This document shows positions 1-7,869 of a stretch of DNA of 64,000 nt, piece after piece (the first letter of the stretch is position 1; the number at the start of each line of letters is the position of its first letter). Source of the stretch: Leadbetterella sp964423865 (GTDB lineage Bacteria > Bacteroidota > Bacteroidia > Cytophagales > Spirosomataceae); assembly GCA_964423865.1 (NCBI GenBank), contig CAYRGN010000001.1, forward strand, positions 62,001 to 126,000. Reading direction: 5' to 3'. The position numbers were made by a program, and so were the translations under genes. The notes beneath the pieces are model-generated. The model saw nothing but the letters and a program-made list of their open reading frames with translations, was not told the origin of the DNA and made no database searches.

Positions 1-125
1 GCTTTTTGATACATAAAGTATTGTTCAACCTGTAAAAACTGTAAGCCCTCTGTTTGAAAGGGTGAGACAGAAAAATTTGACTGCCAACCACGTAAAAATA
101 AAATTAAACTCTCTGTTTCACGCAT
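1..125 (-). CDS. NADAR-family protein, N-terminal fragment cut by window edge
   Basis: The minus strand reads from an ATG at 125 off the left edge of the window, giving about 41 residues. The translation contains FLRGWQSNFS, then SPF, then VEQYFMYQKA. This matches the start of NADAR (YbiA-like) domains, where an aromatic-rich start is followed by a conserved EQY/EHW..QKA helix. NADAR proteins act on NAD-derived or ADP-ribosylated substrates, and some reverse ADP-ribosylation as antitoxins. A GGAG ribosome site lies about ten bases upstream of the ATG. The gene is the first of the minus-strand accessory block. The substrate cannot be inferred because the catalytic part is outside the window. 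Confidence 0.75.
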   Translation of the reverse strand, partial: MRETESLILFLRGWQSNFSVSPFQTEGLQFLQVEQYFMYQK

Positions 126-229
126 GAGGCGACTCCTTTATCATGTTTTAATGCTGTATTGACCACTTGAGGTTTAAAACTTATTCTTAAAATTAACAAC
201 AATCCGCAGAATATCAAAATACGATTCTT

Positions 230-335
230 TTTTCTAAAGAAACGGTCTTTTAAAACTAGAAAAGCTACAGTAATTATTATATAGTCCGGGAAACCCGGGT
301 TTCCCTTCGTTTTAAAAACTACCTCTCTGTTGCAT
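230..335 (-). pseudogene. C-terminal relic of a small membrane protein
   Basis: The minus strand encodes REVVFKTKG, then GFPDYIIITVA, then DRFFRKK, without a start codon and with an in-frame stop just upstream. It is nearly identical at DNA and protein level to the C-terminal half of the 60-aa membrane protein at 16849-17031. It is therefore a duplicated and truncated copy. The reading frame runs past the parental stop towards the NADAR gene. I see no gene in the rest of the gap (336-449 and 126-229). Confidence 0.75.
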
Positions 336-449
336 ATTTCGGAGGCGCTGGCCTCTCATTTCGGTTTACGTTGACCCCTCTGAGCGCTTATTGTTGCTAG
401 GATTTATACTGCCAAAGTTTGAAGATTTGGAGATGTAGGGGGGGGAGCT

Positions 450-1466
450 TTACCTTTTCTTAGCTAAGAACTTCATAATACATGCCATTGCATTCATAGA
501 TATCTCATCCGTGGGCATTCCAATCCCCGTGAATAATTGTACCAACTCTGATTTCCCTTTATTCTTATTTAGATATAAATCTTCTGTAACTACATCAAGA
601 AACTCGTCAAGGACAACAGGATTCAAATATTCATAAAGGTTTATGTTGTTCTGATTATAAATAGTTAAAATTTTAATGGCAGAGTCAATGCTTGTTATAT
701 CAGGAATCTGTTTTTTTGATTGTAAAAGCTGAATATTGTCTAACCCTTTTTGGTTTCTTGATTTATCCGCCAAGTCTTCTGTATTTTTTGTATAAGAGTT
801 TACATATTGAATAGACTCGTTAATCGTTCTTTTTATCTTAGAAATATCATAATTTACCTCCTGCACAGACTGCTCTTTTGAGGTTGCCTTTCGGGATATA
901 GAGGAGTTAAAGTTGCTATAATCCATACCATTTAAGTCACCTTTATAATCCATGGTTGTTTTATACACAGCGATACTAAGTGTGGAGTTGGGATTTTTAA
1001 AATCAACATGGATATCACCCTTTTTATAAGTAACAATATGACCGTCAGGTATATGCCTGTCTAATATTTTCGAAAAACCTATACTTACCGCCTGTTTAAT
1101 GTACTCACTTCCAGTTGTTGCATTTCCAGAATAATGATTAGGAGTATAAATTACAACATATTTTGTAAAATACAAGGTAGTTGAGTTAATCCTATAAGTG
1201 TACATTTCACCCATTGGGGTTGGCATATTTCCATTATCCTTAAATTGATACTTTTCGGCAAATGCTTTTTTGTTTGTGATTTCATTAGAACAAATGTTTA
1301 CCAATTCAGCCAAAGGAATTTTAGAATTGTCAGATAGAGAATTGGGAATAGGTATAGTAGGGGGTTGAGGCGGATTGGGCTGAGGAGTTGAGTTTCCCCC
1401 AAAAGCCTTAAAAATCCCAAAAATTAATGCAATAGCAACTATTATAGTAATGATTTGTGTTGTCAT
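450..1466 (-). CDS. Membrane-anchored protein of unknown function
   Basis: This 338-aa protein is not recognised. An N-terminal hydrophobic segment (about residues 5-22) is followed by a proline- and asparagine-rich linker (about 26-45). The remainder is soluble and is probably held outside the cytoplasm by the uncleaved anchor. Residues 200-260 look helical and may form a coiled coil. No catalytic motif is visible. The ATG at 1466 directly precedes the hydrophobic segment, so the start is secure. It is AT-rich like its neighbours and ends about 115 bases from the relic at 230-335. It could be one of the accessory immunity- or defence-like proteins of the island, but this rests only on its location. 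Confidence 0.6.
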   Translation of the reverse strand: MTTQIITIIVAIALIFGIFKAFGGNSTPQPNPPQPPTIPIPNSLSDNSKIPLAELVNICSNEITNKKAFAEKYQFKDNGNMPTPMGEMYTYRINSTTLYFTKYVVIYTPNHYSGNATTGSEYIKQAVSIGFSKILDRHIPDGHIVTYKKGDIHVDFKNPNSTLSIAVYKTTMDYKGDLNGMDYSNFNSSISRKATSKEQSVQEVNYDISKIKRTINESIQYVNSYTKNTEDLADKSRNQKGLDNIQLLQSKKQIPDITSIDSAIKILTIYNQNNINLYEYLNPVVLDEFLDVVTEDLYLNKNKGKSELVQLFTGIGMPTDEISMNAMACIMKFLAKKR

Positions 1467-1524
1467 AATTGGTTGGTTATTCTGTTGAAGTACTTGTTTT
1501 TAAATGTCATCCATTATTCCAAAA

Positions 1525-2082
1525 CTACCGCCTTTTCCAAAACTGCCACCATAATGTTTTTTTACTTCGACTCTCTGAGTAATTCTTTGAATAATCATAA
1601 TTCTTTGAATAATCAATAAGTGCTTGTAAAACTATTGGACTCCATTCAAAGTATTTATTCATTTCTTCAATTGATTCACAACCACGTTTCACAAATGCGT
1701 TACAAGATTCAACCTGAAACTTATTGAATCCTTTTTCTATATAATCTGACGGATTTTTACCCATAATATTTTGAAATACACTTAAAGCCCCCCGTTCAAA
1801 AAAATCTGAAACATAGAAGTCTGCAAATGCTTTTTTTAACACGTAAGGTGAAAACTGTTGTCCCAACATGGCTAATATTGGGTCATTATCAAGTGGGCTT
1901 GGCTGTATGGGTAGTTTTCTTTTTGAGACTTCTTTTTTTACAAGCTCTCTTATCTCTTGATTGTTTCCAAAAATTCCAATATCTCCTGCCAACATGATGA
2001 TTCCTAATATGTCAATATTGCTGAGGTTTATTGGTTGCGGTAGTATTACCCCGTGTACCTTTTGATTTTCTTCAAATGTCAT
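1525..2082 (-). CDS. Hypothetical soluble protein with a WWQFW tail
   Basis: This 185-aa protein is not recognised. It is predicted mostly helical. Near the C-terminus is a small internal duplication (DYSKNY twice), followed by a basic-aromatic tail, KKTLWWQFWKRR. Short tails of this kind end many otherwise unrelated Bacteroidota proteins and may contact membranes; that is inference. The ATG at 2082 is the only good start. It lies 58 bases from the next minus-strand gene, so co-transcription is possible. A relic of the XRE gene family sits just upstream on the opposite strand. Confidence 0.55.
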   Translation of the reverse strand: MTFEENQKVHGVILPQPINLSNIDILGIIMLAGDIGIFGNNQEIRELVKKEVSKRKLPIQPSPLDNDPILAMLGQQFSPYVLKKAFADFYVSDFFERGALSVFQNIMGKNPSDYIEKGFNKFQVESCNAFVKRGCESIEEMNKYFEWSPIVLQALIDYSKNYDYSKNYSESRSKKTLWWQFWKRR

Positions 2083-2189
2083 TTTTTCTTGTTTTTTAGT
2101 AATAGAATGCTCTTTTTTATAGTATTATAGAATTAATACTACTGAGCAGGGACCTAATCATTTTAAAAAATATATCTCTCGCAGAGCTA

Positions 2190-2311
2190 TCCACATTCCA
2201 TTTTTTTTATTCTCTGTTTACCTTTACATTTTATCAAGTCAAACTATATAAATTATCACTTCTCATGAAAGTAGGAGATAAAATCAGAGATTTATGTATA
2301 TTGAAAGGGTG
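2190..2311 (+). pseudogene. XRE regulator relic A with conserved leader
   Basis: Bases from about 2190 to 2264 match the leader of the intact XRE gene at 20582, including TTTACCTTTACATTTTATC. An ATG at 2265 then encodes MKVGDKIRDLCILKG, matching the first 15 residues of the XRE protein (MKVGDKIRTLRTLKG). The similarity collapses immediately after LKG. Only the leader and first codons remain, so this is a dead copy. The rest of the gap 2083-2353 holds nothing else I can identify. Confidence 0.75.
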
Positions 2312-2353
2312 TTGCAGAAAAATATACAAAATTAGCGTTCTAAGTTGGTACGC

Positions 2354-2968
2354 TCATGCTTGAAAATATTCCCCAAGTTTTTTTAATTCATCAGATTCAG
2401 GAAAAACAGATATTCCAAGTTGCCACATTTCTATGGCTTCAATTGTATTTTTTTCTACATTATCTTCCTCTTTTATTAATGATAATAGTGAGCGAATACA
2501 TAATATAAAAGCTTCTTCACTAGCAAAATTTTCGTCAGTCAAGACACAGCGTGCGGCCATTAATGAATGCTGAAACTCATCCTGAATATAGGCTAACCGT
2601 CCATCCTGAAATATTATAAAAGATTTTTTTGTTGCATTATGCATGCCCTGCTGATAAATATCCTCACATAATTCATATTTGCCTTGTAAAATGTAAAGTG
2701 ACATAAGATTTCCATAAGGTTCATCATTTTCCGGAGCTGACTCAATGGCATCTTTATATGCTTTTTCTGCCAGGCCCAATTCATTCATATTCCTAAATGC
2801 CGATCCTATTAAATTTAGATGATTAGATGTAAGAATATATTTCTCGGGAAGATTTGTCAAATCTTCTTTTGAAAATTGATTAAAAATGATTTTCAATTGG
2901 TATTCTTGAGGAAGAGGTTGTTTCTCAAACCCGGAAGAACCAAAAATGCGCTTAAATATATTTCTCAT
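2354..2968 (-). CDS. Tetratricopeptide-like protein
   Basis: This 204-aa protein has helical repeats typical of tetratricopeptide folds. Residues about 60-125 read like two TPR units (LAEKAYKDAIESAPEN, then YGNLMSLYILQGKYELCEDIY). No signal peptide is seen, so it is probably cytoplasmic and mediates protein contacts. The start is an ATG at 2968. Downstream on the same strand lies the XRE relic. Upstream lies a short segment (3018-3094) that looks like the collapsed site of another accessory gene. The partner is unknown. Confidence 0.6.
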   Translation of the reverse strand: MRNIFKRIFGSSGFEKQPLPQEYQLKIIFNQFSKEDLTNLPEKYILTSNHLNLIGSAFRNMNELGLAEKAYKDAIESAPENDEPYGNLMSLYILQGKYELCEDIYQQGMHNATKKSFIIFQDGRLAYIQDEFQHSLMAARCVLTDENFASEEAFILCIRSLLSLIKEEDNVEKNTIEAIEMWQLGISVFPESDELKKLGEYFQA

Positions 2969-3017
2969 TTTAAAGTAGTTTTTTCTCCATGCTTTTTTGT
3001 AATGAAAGCCGAGACCT

Positions 3018-3094
3018 CATATCTGTTTTTCATATATCTATATCAAAACCAAAATATATCATCCTCTTCTAATTTGGAGACCCTTTTTCAGTAA
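3018..3094. repeat. Composite repeat resembling an empty gene site
   Basis: Two short blocks lie side by side here and also occur separately around the gene at 14844-15575. Bases 3018-3046 match 14832-14860 (CATATCT, then TTTTTCATATATCTATA). Bases 3054-3094 match 15590-15630 (TATATCATC, then CTAATTTGGAGACCC). At the second locus a 732-bp gene separates the blocks; here they are joined by a few bases. The right block holds the last codons of the membrane gene at 3069-3476. Confidence 0.7.
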
Positions 3095-3476
3095 TTAAAT
3101 TGCTTAACTTTTGGATTATTCCCTCAATGACTTCCTTTTTTGAGTTTTTATAAATAACGGAACTTATCCAAAGTACAAAAAAATACACGAAAAAGCCTCC
3201 TTTAATAATAACAGAATCGCCTGCAAGAATGGTAAATATTATGGATAAGACTATTAATGTACCCAACAATGTAAATATTATCAACCCAATAGGCACTCTT
3301 ACATCTATCAAATACTCATTCCCTTTGTCAAGAAGTCGGAAAGATACTCCTTGTACTTTAAATTCTACGAACTCTTTGCCGAAAAGAGGTTTTTGCGTTG
3401 TGCTTTGTATGCCATTATTTATTAAAAGCTGGCTCAACTCTTTTACGTTAATACTATTTGGGTTGCTAATTTTCAT
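3069..3476 (-). CDS. Small membrane protein ending in TEKGSPN
   Basis: This 135-aa protein has two adjacent hydrophobic segments (about residues 62-84 and 92-108) between a soluble N-terminal region and a short C-terminal helix. It is not recognised. The tail LITEKGSPN is shared with the otherwise unrelated 380-aa membrane protein at 15606-16748 (GLTEKGSPN), and the DNA similarity continues past the stop. The start is an ATG at 3476. Its pairing with small TPR-like and membrane genes on one strand suggests an accessory cassette; the function is unknown. Confidence 0.55.
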   Translation of the reverse strand: MKISNPNSINVKELSQLLINNGIQSTTQKPLFGKEFVEFKVQGVSFRLLDKGNEYLIDVRVPIGLIIFTLLGTLIVLSIIFTILAGDSVIIKGGFFVYFFVLWISSVIYKNSKKEVIEGIIQKLSNLITEKGSPN

Positions 3477-3579
3477 TATTTTTCTTTTTTTAAATTCTCC
3501 CTACTCTTACAGCTTTTCGGAATACGCCCCTGTTGTAAATCCTGCAACAGGTCAGGTGTGTTTTTTACTTTAGTTTTTA

Positions 3580-3690
3580 AGATAGTACCTTTGGCCGGAA
3601 TAATTCTTGCGACAGACAAGAATATAAATCTAAAAATACTTAGAACACTTTATTGCCTGTCAGTAGAGCGACTGACATTAAGACGAGGAA
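3580..3690. repeat. Shared gene 3' end, copy 1
   Basis: This segment covers the stop and downstream region of the membrane gene at 3678-4025. It closely resembles 4380-4532, which follows the TerB-like gene. Both contain a run like CAAGAA.ATAAATC.AAAAATA, CACTTTATTG and GACTGACA, and both stop codons lie in TTAAGACGAG. In this copy TGTCAGT and ACTGACA form a perfect seven-base stem around AGAGCG just past the stop. No U-tract follows, so a classical terminator is unlikely. Confidence 0.7.
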
Positions 3691-4025
3691 GGTCGGTTTA
3701 TTTCTTCACTAAGTCTTGAAACCATTTCTTCTAAAGAATCAATTTTGGCTTTTGTTTCGTCATATTCCAATGCAACAAAATAACCCGCTGCTGTTAATAA
3801 AATAGGAAAAGCAATTGCACTAATGATTAAACTACTGACCAAAATTTCTGATATAGAAAACCCATTTTTAGATGCCCAGAAACCTAGTACCAAACATGCT
3901 AAGAGATATGCAATAGCCACCACCACTTTTAAGGCGACTTTGAGTATAAAGCCAATCAAAGCCATTATTAATCCGGAAAAGATAAAAATAAGAATGCCGC
4001 TACCAATACCTATTAAAATTTCCAT
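3678..4025 (-). CDS. Small membrane protein with C-terminal coiled coil
   Basis: This 115-aa protein has three hydrophobic segments in residues 5-85 and a short charged helix at about 88-110 (ETKAKIDSLEEMVSRLSEEI) that could form a coiled coil in the cytoplasm. It is not recognised. The start is an ATG at 4025. Its last codons (SSS) and downstream sequence are shared with those of the TerB-like gene at 4522, although the proteins are unrelated. That suggests recombination at gene ends. The next gene upstream on the same strand is the zinc-ribbon protein. Confidence 0.55.
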   Translation of the reverse strand: MEILIGIGSGILIFIFSGLIMALIGFILKVALKVVVAIAYLLACLVLGFWASKNGFSISEILVSSLIISAIAFPILLTAAGYFVALEYDETKAKIDSLEEMVSRLSEEINRPSSS

Positions 4026-4115
4026 ATTGTTTAGTTTTGCTATGTTTAGGGAAAATATAATTTACAAGCCTATTTCAGGCATTACACTTTTTTCTGTCAG
4101 ATTCTAAAGATTGAC

Positions 4116-4295
4116 TTAACTTTCAGGTGTACCACAAACTTTACAGTAGTAGTTTCGCCCTTTTCTAAGAGGTATTGGTAAGCCTGTAAAAAGAAAGAGA
4201 GCCACACTTTTTCCACCAGAGATAGCCCGGTCGTCAAACTCCTCATGAATGGTTTTACGTTTGCATGTTTTGCAGTTAGCTGATTTGGTTTTCAT
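4116..4295 (-). CDS. 59-aa zinc-ribbon protein
   Basis: This minus-strand ORF of 59 codons begins MKTKSANCKTCKRKT and ends YYCKVCGTPES. The two CxxC pairs (C8/C11 near the start and the KVCG pair near the end) form a likely single zinc ribbon. The central part includes IHEEFDDRAI and a hydrophobic patch. Truncated and frameshifted relatives occur in both arms of the direct repeat at 13158 and 19982, which indicates a true mobile or duplicated gene family rather than a chance ORF. The role is unknown; small zinc ribbons often bind nucleic acid or protein partners. The start is an ATG after an A-rich leader. Confidence 0.6.
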   Translation of the reverse strand: MKTKSANCKTCKRKTIHEEFDDRAISGGKSVALFLFTGLPIPLRKGRNYYCKVCGTPES

Positions 4296-4346
4296 TATTT
4301 TATTTTTTTAACGTAGAAAAAACTTTATTCATTAGTCTTTTCCTCG

Positions 4347-4376
4347 CTCTGCCGGGTCTCCCCGACCTATGCAGAG
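4347..4376. other. Interrupted hairpin between accessory genes
   Basis: CTCTGC (4347-4352) pairs with GCAGAG (4371-4376), and GGTC (4355-4358) pairs with GACC (4364-4367), giving ten paired bases with a small asymmetric bulge. It lies downstream of the TerB-like gene and upstream of the zinc-ribbon gene on the minus strand. There is no immediate U-tract, so it may be a transcript-end structure, a processing site or a recombination hairpin. Confidence 0.45.
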
Positions 4377-4379
4377 TAA

Positions 4380-4532
4380 AATCCGGTCTTTGGGGAATAC
4401 TTCTTTCTGCAGGCAAGAAAATAAATCCAAAAATATTTAAAGCACTTTATTGTAGGTCAATAGACCGACTGACATCCTCCCGGCTACATTGGCAAGCTGC
4501 GAACTATCGTTCTTGCAGTGTTTAAGACGAGA
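4380..4532. repeat. Shared gene 3' end, copy 2
   Basis: This copy corresponds to 3580-3690. Relative to that copy it carries about 46 extra bases between GACTGACA and TTAAGACGAG. The extra piece contains a self-complementary stretch (GCAAG..CTTGC around GAACGATAGTTC, read on the minus strand). Both copies contain the last codons of unrelated minus-strand genes. Confidence 0.65.
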
Positions 4533-5022
4533 GAGTGATTAAGTCAAACTGTGGTAGCTCTGTTACTTCAAAGTATTGACTTGTGATTTTATCAAGAAAA
4601 CTATCCGTAATAATATCTTCTTCCAGGTATTGTTCAATGTCTGGAAAATGTGCTAAAATCTTATCATTACTCACTTTCAAACGGTATCTGATGTTTTTGA
4701 AAAACTTGATTTCGGAATATTTAACTTGTTGGTCTGCGTTGATGGTCTGAATAGCAAAGTCAAGCAAAGTAAGTTCTTCCTGTTCAGTGAGCTCCGTTGT
4801 TTTCAATAAGTCAAAATAGTATTGAATAAAAACTTTTCCGTCGGTGTTGATTTTATGCACAAGCTTATTGATTTCGGATTGAAAATCAAAGTTCTCAAAC
4901 AATGGTGATTTTTTGCATATTGATTGAATAAGAGAAGTTTCTCTTTTGTCAATGCTGCCGTCTGCTGCCATGCAGCAAAATGCTGTTTTCAGCAAGAGTT
5001 TGTCGAAAATTATTGTGTCCAT
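4522..5022 (-). CDS. TerB-like protein, last gene of the Hsp70 operon
   Basis: This is a 166-aa protein from the ATG at 5022, four bases after the stop of the kinase-AAA gene. A longer frame exists but has no ATG and would overlap that gene. The N-terminal part has the TerB-type pattern FCCMAADGSIDKRE, an acidic helix start followed by an all-helical domain. Later comes a second DQQVKYSEIKFF segment of the same kind, suggesting two TerB-like halves. TerB domains bind metal and associate with membranes in stress-response systems. Here the protein most likely partners with the Hsp70 and AAA proteins. The terminal SS codons and 3' flank are shared with the gene at 3678. Confidence 0.65.
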   Translation of the reverse strand: MDTIIFDKLLLKTAFCCMAADGSIDKRETSLIQSICKKSPLFENFDFQSEINKLVHKINTDGKVFIQYYFDLLKTTELTEQEELTLLDFAIQTINADQQVKYSEIKFFKNIRYRLKVSNDKILAHFPDIEQYLEEDIITDSFLDKITSQYFEVTELPQFDLITLSS

Positions 5023-5026
5023 ATTT

Positions 5027-6820
5027 TTACGAGTTATTTTTTTTCTGTTTAAAGCCAATTTCTGGCCTTTCAATAATCTTTCCATCCATTTTAGCCTTTA
5101 TGGCTTCGTATTTTTCCAACTCCTCTAAAGAAACAGACGGTTTTATATTCCTGATTACTTCTTCCAAAATCTTCATTGAAATTCGTGCTTCAGTTTCCGC
5201 AGCCAAGTCTGTTGCTTCATTGGCCAAAAGTTCAATATCTGCTGAAACGTAGTGCTCCGTGAGTGTTGAAAGGCGGTCGTAATCTATTCCAAAATCCAAT
5301 GGGCGATTTTTTAAATACATTTCAAACAAGGCTTTTCTCGCTTCAAAATCAGGTGGAGGTAAATAAAACTTTTTATCCAAACGTCCTGCACGGAGCAGTG
5401 CCGGGTCAATCTTGTCGGGATAATTAGTTGCTCCGATGACAAAAATCCCTTTTTCGCCTGTTCTGTCCATTTTTGCAAGTAAAACATTTACAGCTTTTTT
5501 ATCTTCATTATGAACAGAATCGTTGTCTCTGTTGGGGGCTAATGAGTTTATTTCATCAATGAAAACTACCATTGGTGCGTTGTTTTCCGCTTCTTTAAAC
5601 ACTTGAGCAATTCTTGATCCTGTCTCATTAATGTATTTGCTTTGTAAATCAGAAGAGTCAAGGAGCATAAAATTAAAGCCTATTTCTTCGGCAAAGTGTT
5701 TTGCAAAAAATGTTTTTCCGCAGCCAGGCGGGCCATATAATAATATTCCGTTGGGAATGGTAAGGCGATATTTTGTACGTTTTTCGAGATTATGGAAAGT
5801 ATTAATCACACGTGATTGCAATTGGGCTTTCAGTTCTTTCATTCCTGCAATAGCATCAAAACCTTTACCTTCCTTTTTTTCTTTGGGTTGGAGCGTTATT
5901 GGCTTTTCTTCAGGAGCTGAAATCTCCACCTCAATCTCCCTATTCAATGCCCGAATAAATTCATCGGCATTTTGAAAGCGGTTTTCAGAGTCGCTGTTTA
6001 ATGCCTTTTGCAAAAGTAAACTTACCGTTTCATCGTAACCAATAAAATCACTGGGAATAGCGGGAAACGACAACGGTTTACTTCTTTCCTGCAAAATAAT
6101 TTCTTCCACATTTGCCCGGTCTGCCTGGAATTTTGAAACCTCTTTGAACCAGGGCGGTAAACCGAAAAGCGTTTGATACATTACTGCACCCACCGAAAAA
6201 ATATCGCTTTGTGGTGAATACAAACCGTTAAAACATTCCGGAGCAACATAATTCAAATTCAATCCGACTTTGTAGTATGCCCTGGTTGATGAATGAAACG
6301 AGCGTGCAAAACCAAAGTCAATGATTTTCGCTTTCGGAACACCTCCCGACAGATCCAACATGATGTTTTGTGGTGTAATCTCATTGTGAATGATTGGGTC
6401 GGGTAAATGGTGCAGATAACTCAACCCTTTCAGAACCCCGGAAATAATTTCCTGAACATCATAGTAGTTGGTAAACGCTTCACGGCTTATTCTTTCTGCC
6501 AATGTTTCGCCTGTAATAAAATCTAAAATTAAATAACCGAATTTCTTATTCTCAAAAATCAGCTCACCACTTTCTTTGTATGAAACAATGTTTTCGTGCC
6601 TGATATTTTTCAAAAATTCGATTTCCAACAAATTGTTTTCACTGTCAAATGCTGAACGGGGGAGCTTACTGTAATTAAACAATTTCAGAAAATACAGTTT
6701 CCCGTCCAAACCTTTTACACGATAGGTTTCAGCACTGTTTCCTGTTTTTATGAAAAGCAAAACGCTGTATTGCCCCTCAAAAGAAAATCCTTTGGGTAAT
6801 ATGCCTTTGTAGCTGCTCAT
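5027..6820 (-). CDS. Degenerate protein kinase fused to AAA+ ATPase
   Basis: This 597-aa protein has two parts. Residues about 15-295 form a Ser/Thr kinase fold with an ATP-site lysine (FLK46), a DFG motif (168-170) and APE (193-195). The catalytic loop reads HNEITPQN (145-152) instead of HRDLKPEN, so the catalytic Asp is Glu and the following Lys is Thr; activity is doubtful or unusual. Residues about 320-560 form a classical AAA+ module with Walker A GPPGCGKT (363-370), Walker B VVFIDE (418-423), GATN (463-466) and an arginine finger in RAGR (477-480). It probably remodels or unfolds proteins under control of the kinase-like domain. Its start overlaps the lipoprotein stop by four bases, so the two are translationally coupled. 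Confidence 0.85.
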   Translation of the reverse strand: MSSYKGILPKGFSFEGQYSVLLFIKTGNSAETYRVKGLDGKLYFLKLFNYSKLPRSAFDSENNLLEIEFLKNIRHENIVSYKESGELIFENKKFGYLILDFITGETLAERISREAFTNYYDVQEIISGVLKGLSYLHHLPDPIIHNEITPQNIMLDLSGGVPKAKIIDFGFARSFHSSTRAYYKVGLNLNYVAPECFNGLYSPQSDIFSVGAVMYQTLFGLPPWFKEVSKFQADRANVEEIILQERSKPLSFPAIPSDFIGYDETVSLLLQKALNSDSENRFQNADEFIRALNREIEVEISAPEEKPITLQPKEKKEGKGFDAIAGMKELKAQLQSRVINTFHNLEKRTKYRLTIPNGILLYGPPGCGKTFFAKHFAEEIGFNFMLLDSSDLQSKYINETGSRIAQVFKEAENNAPMVVFIDEINSLAPNRDNDSVHNEDKKAVNVLLAKMDRTGEKGIFVIGATNYPDKIDPALLRAGRLDKKFYLPPPDFEARKALFEMYLKNRPLDFGIDYDRLSTLTEHYVSADIELLANEATDLAAETEARISMKILEEVIRNIKPSVSLEELEKYEAIKAKMDGKIIERPEIGFKQKKNNS

Positions 6821-7857
6821 TCACTTTTATTTCCGCTTCCCCATTTTGGCCCATTATTTCTGCCCGCACCCGGATAAACAACATATCCGAAAGAGGATGC
6901 AATTTCCCTTGCTCCGGTTTCAATTTCAGAATTACCACAATTCAAATAATCGACACACATACTTTCAGAAAAATTAGTTCTCAATGCATTAAGTAAAAGG
7001 GCTTCTGTTCCCGACAGGCCCATACGAATATAAAATGGATAATTTCTGGCGATAGCACCAATGTTGGAATTGTCAAAAGCACTCATTAAGTCACTGACAG
7101 CACCAGGATTATACTGCTTCATCTTAACTAAAGCATCGGCGGCAGAAAATTTAACATCTTGTTCAGAGCTCTTCATTTTAGACATCAATGCACTAACGGC
7201 GGGTTGCCCGATTTTGGCTAATAAGTCTTCTGCATCTGTACTTTTGCCCAATTGTTGTATTAAATAGCGAATCGCTTCACCATTATAAGAAGCAATTGCA
7301 CCTAAAATACCCTCATTTTTATCCACATACCATTCGTCTATTAAATGGACCATTGCATCACTATCCGATGATTTTAGCTCTTCAATTAGCCAACGCTGTC
7401 TTACTTTTTCGTTTTCCGATATTCGCAGGCCGGCCAAAAGTGCCTGTAACTTTAAGGTTGTTGGTAGTTTTTTAACAATATTGAAAACATATTCTCCCTG
7501 TAAAGAAGTAACCGTTTGTTCGCCTAAATAAGTTGCTGCATCTGAAGTGGGGATAGAACCTATGCATTCAAATGCCCTGGTATTTTCGATCTTTTCTTTA
7601 TAATGAGTCAGCATATCATCTAATGCCTGATTGGCATATGGATTCTCTCCATGAAGTCCTGAGATTAAATCCACTGCCCTGGGATTTAGAGAATCGGCTA
7701 AAACAAAGGCAATTTTAGTACGCTTCTGGGCATTTTCTGTTTTCATTAACTTTTCTACCTGCTGCTCTAACGTTGGAGATTGGCAAGAGGAAAAAAATAT
7801 TAATCCGGTCAGTAAAGCAATAGTTATTTGCTTAAAATATATCATTAAATTTTTCAT
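6817..7857 (-). CDS. Lipoprotein with HEAT-like repeats
   Basis: This 346-aa protein has an N-terminal signal and a lipobox (FFSSC25Q), so it is predicted to be lipidated and exported. The mature part is helical with HEAT-like units, for example IGQPAVSALMSKMKSS followed by AADALVKM near residues 218-250. The C-terminus has a Gly/Asn-rich segment. The start may be the first ATG (7857) or the methionine four residues on. It lies 12 bases after the Hsp70 gene and overlaps the kinase-AAA gene. An exported helical-repeat lipoprotein inside a chaperone operon suggests sensing or binding in the periplasm or at the outer membrane. The family is not recognised. Confidence 0.65.
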   Translation of the reverse strand: MKNLMIYFKQITIALLTGLIFFSSCQSPTLEQQVEKLMKTENAQKRTKIAFVLADSLNPRAVDLISGLHGENPYANQALDDMLTHYKEKIENTRAFECIGSIPTSDAATYLGEQTVTSLQGEYVFNIVKKLPTTLKLQALLAGLRISENEKVRQRWLIEELKSSDSDAMVHLIDEWYVDKNEGILGAIASYNGEAIRYLIQQLGKSTDAEDLLAKIGQPAVSALMSKMKSSEQDVKFSAADALVKMKQYNPGAVSDLMSAFDNSNIGAIARNYPFYIRMGLSGTEALLLNALRTNFSESMCVDYLNCGNSEIETGAREIASSFGYVVYPGAGRNNGPKWGSGNKSE

Positions 7858-7869
7858 TTTTTTTGAATT

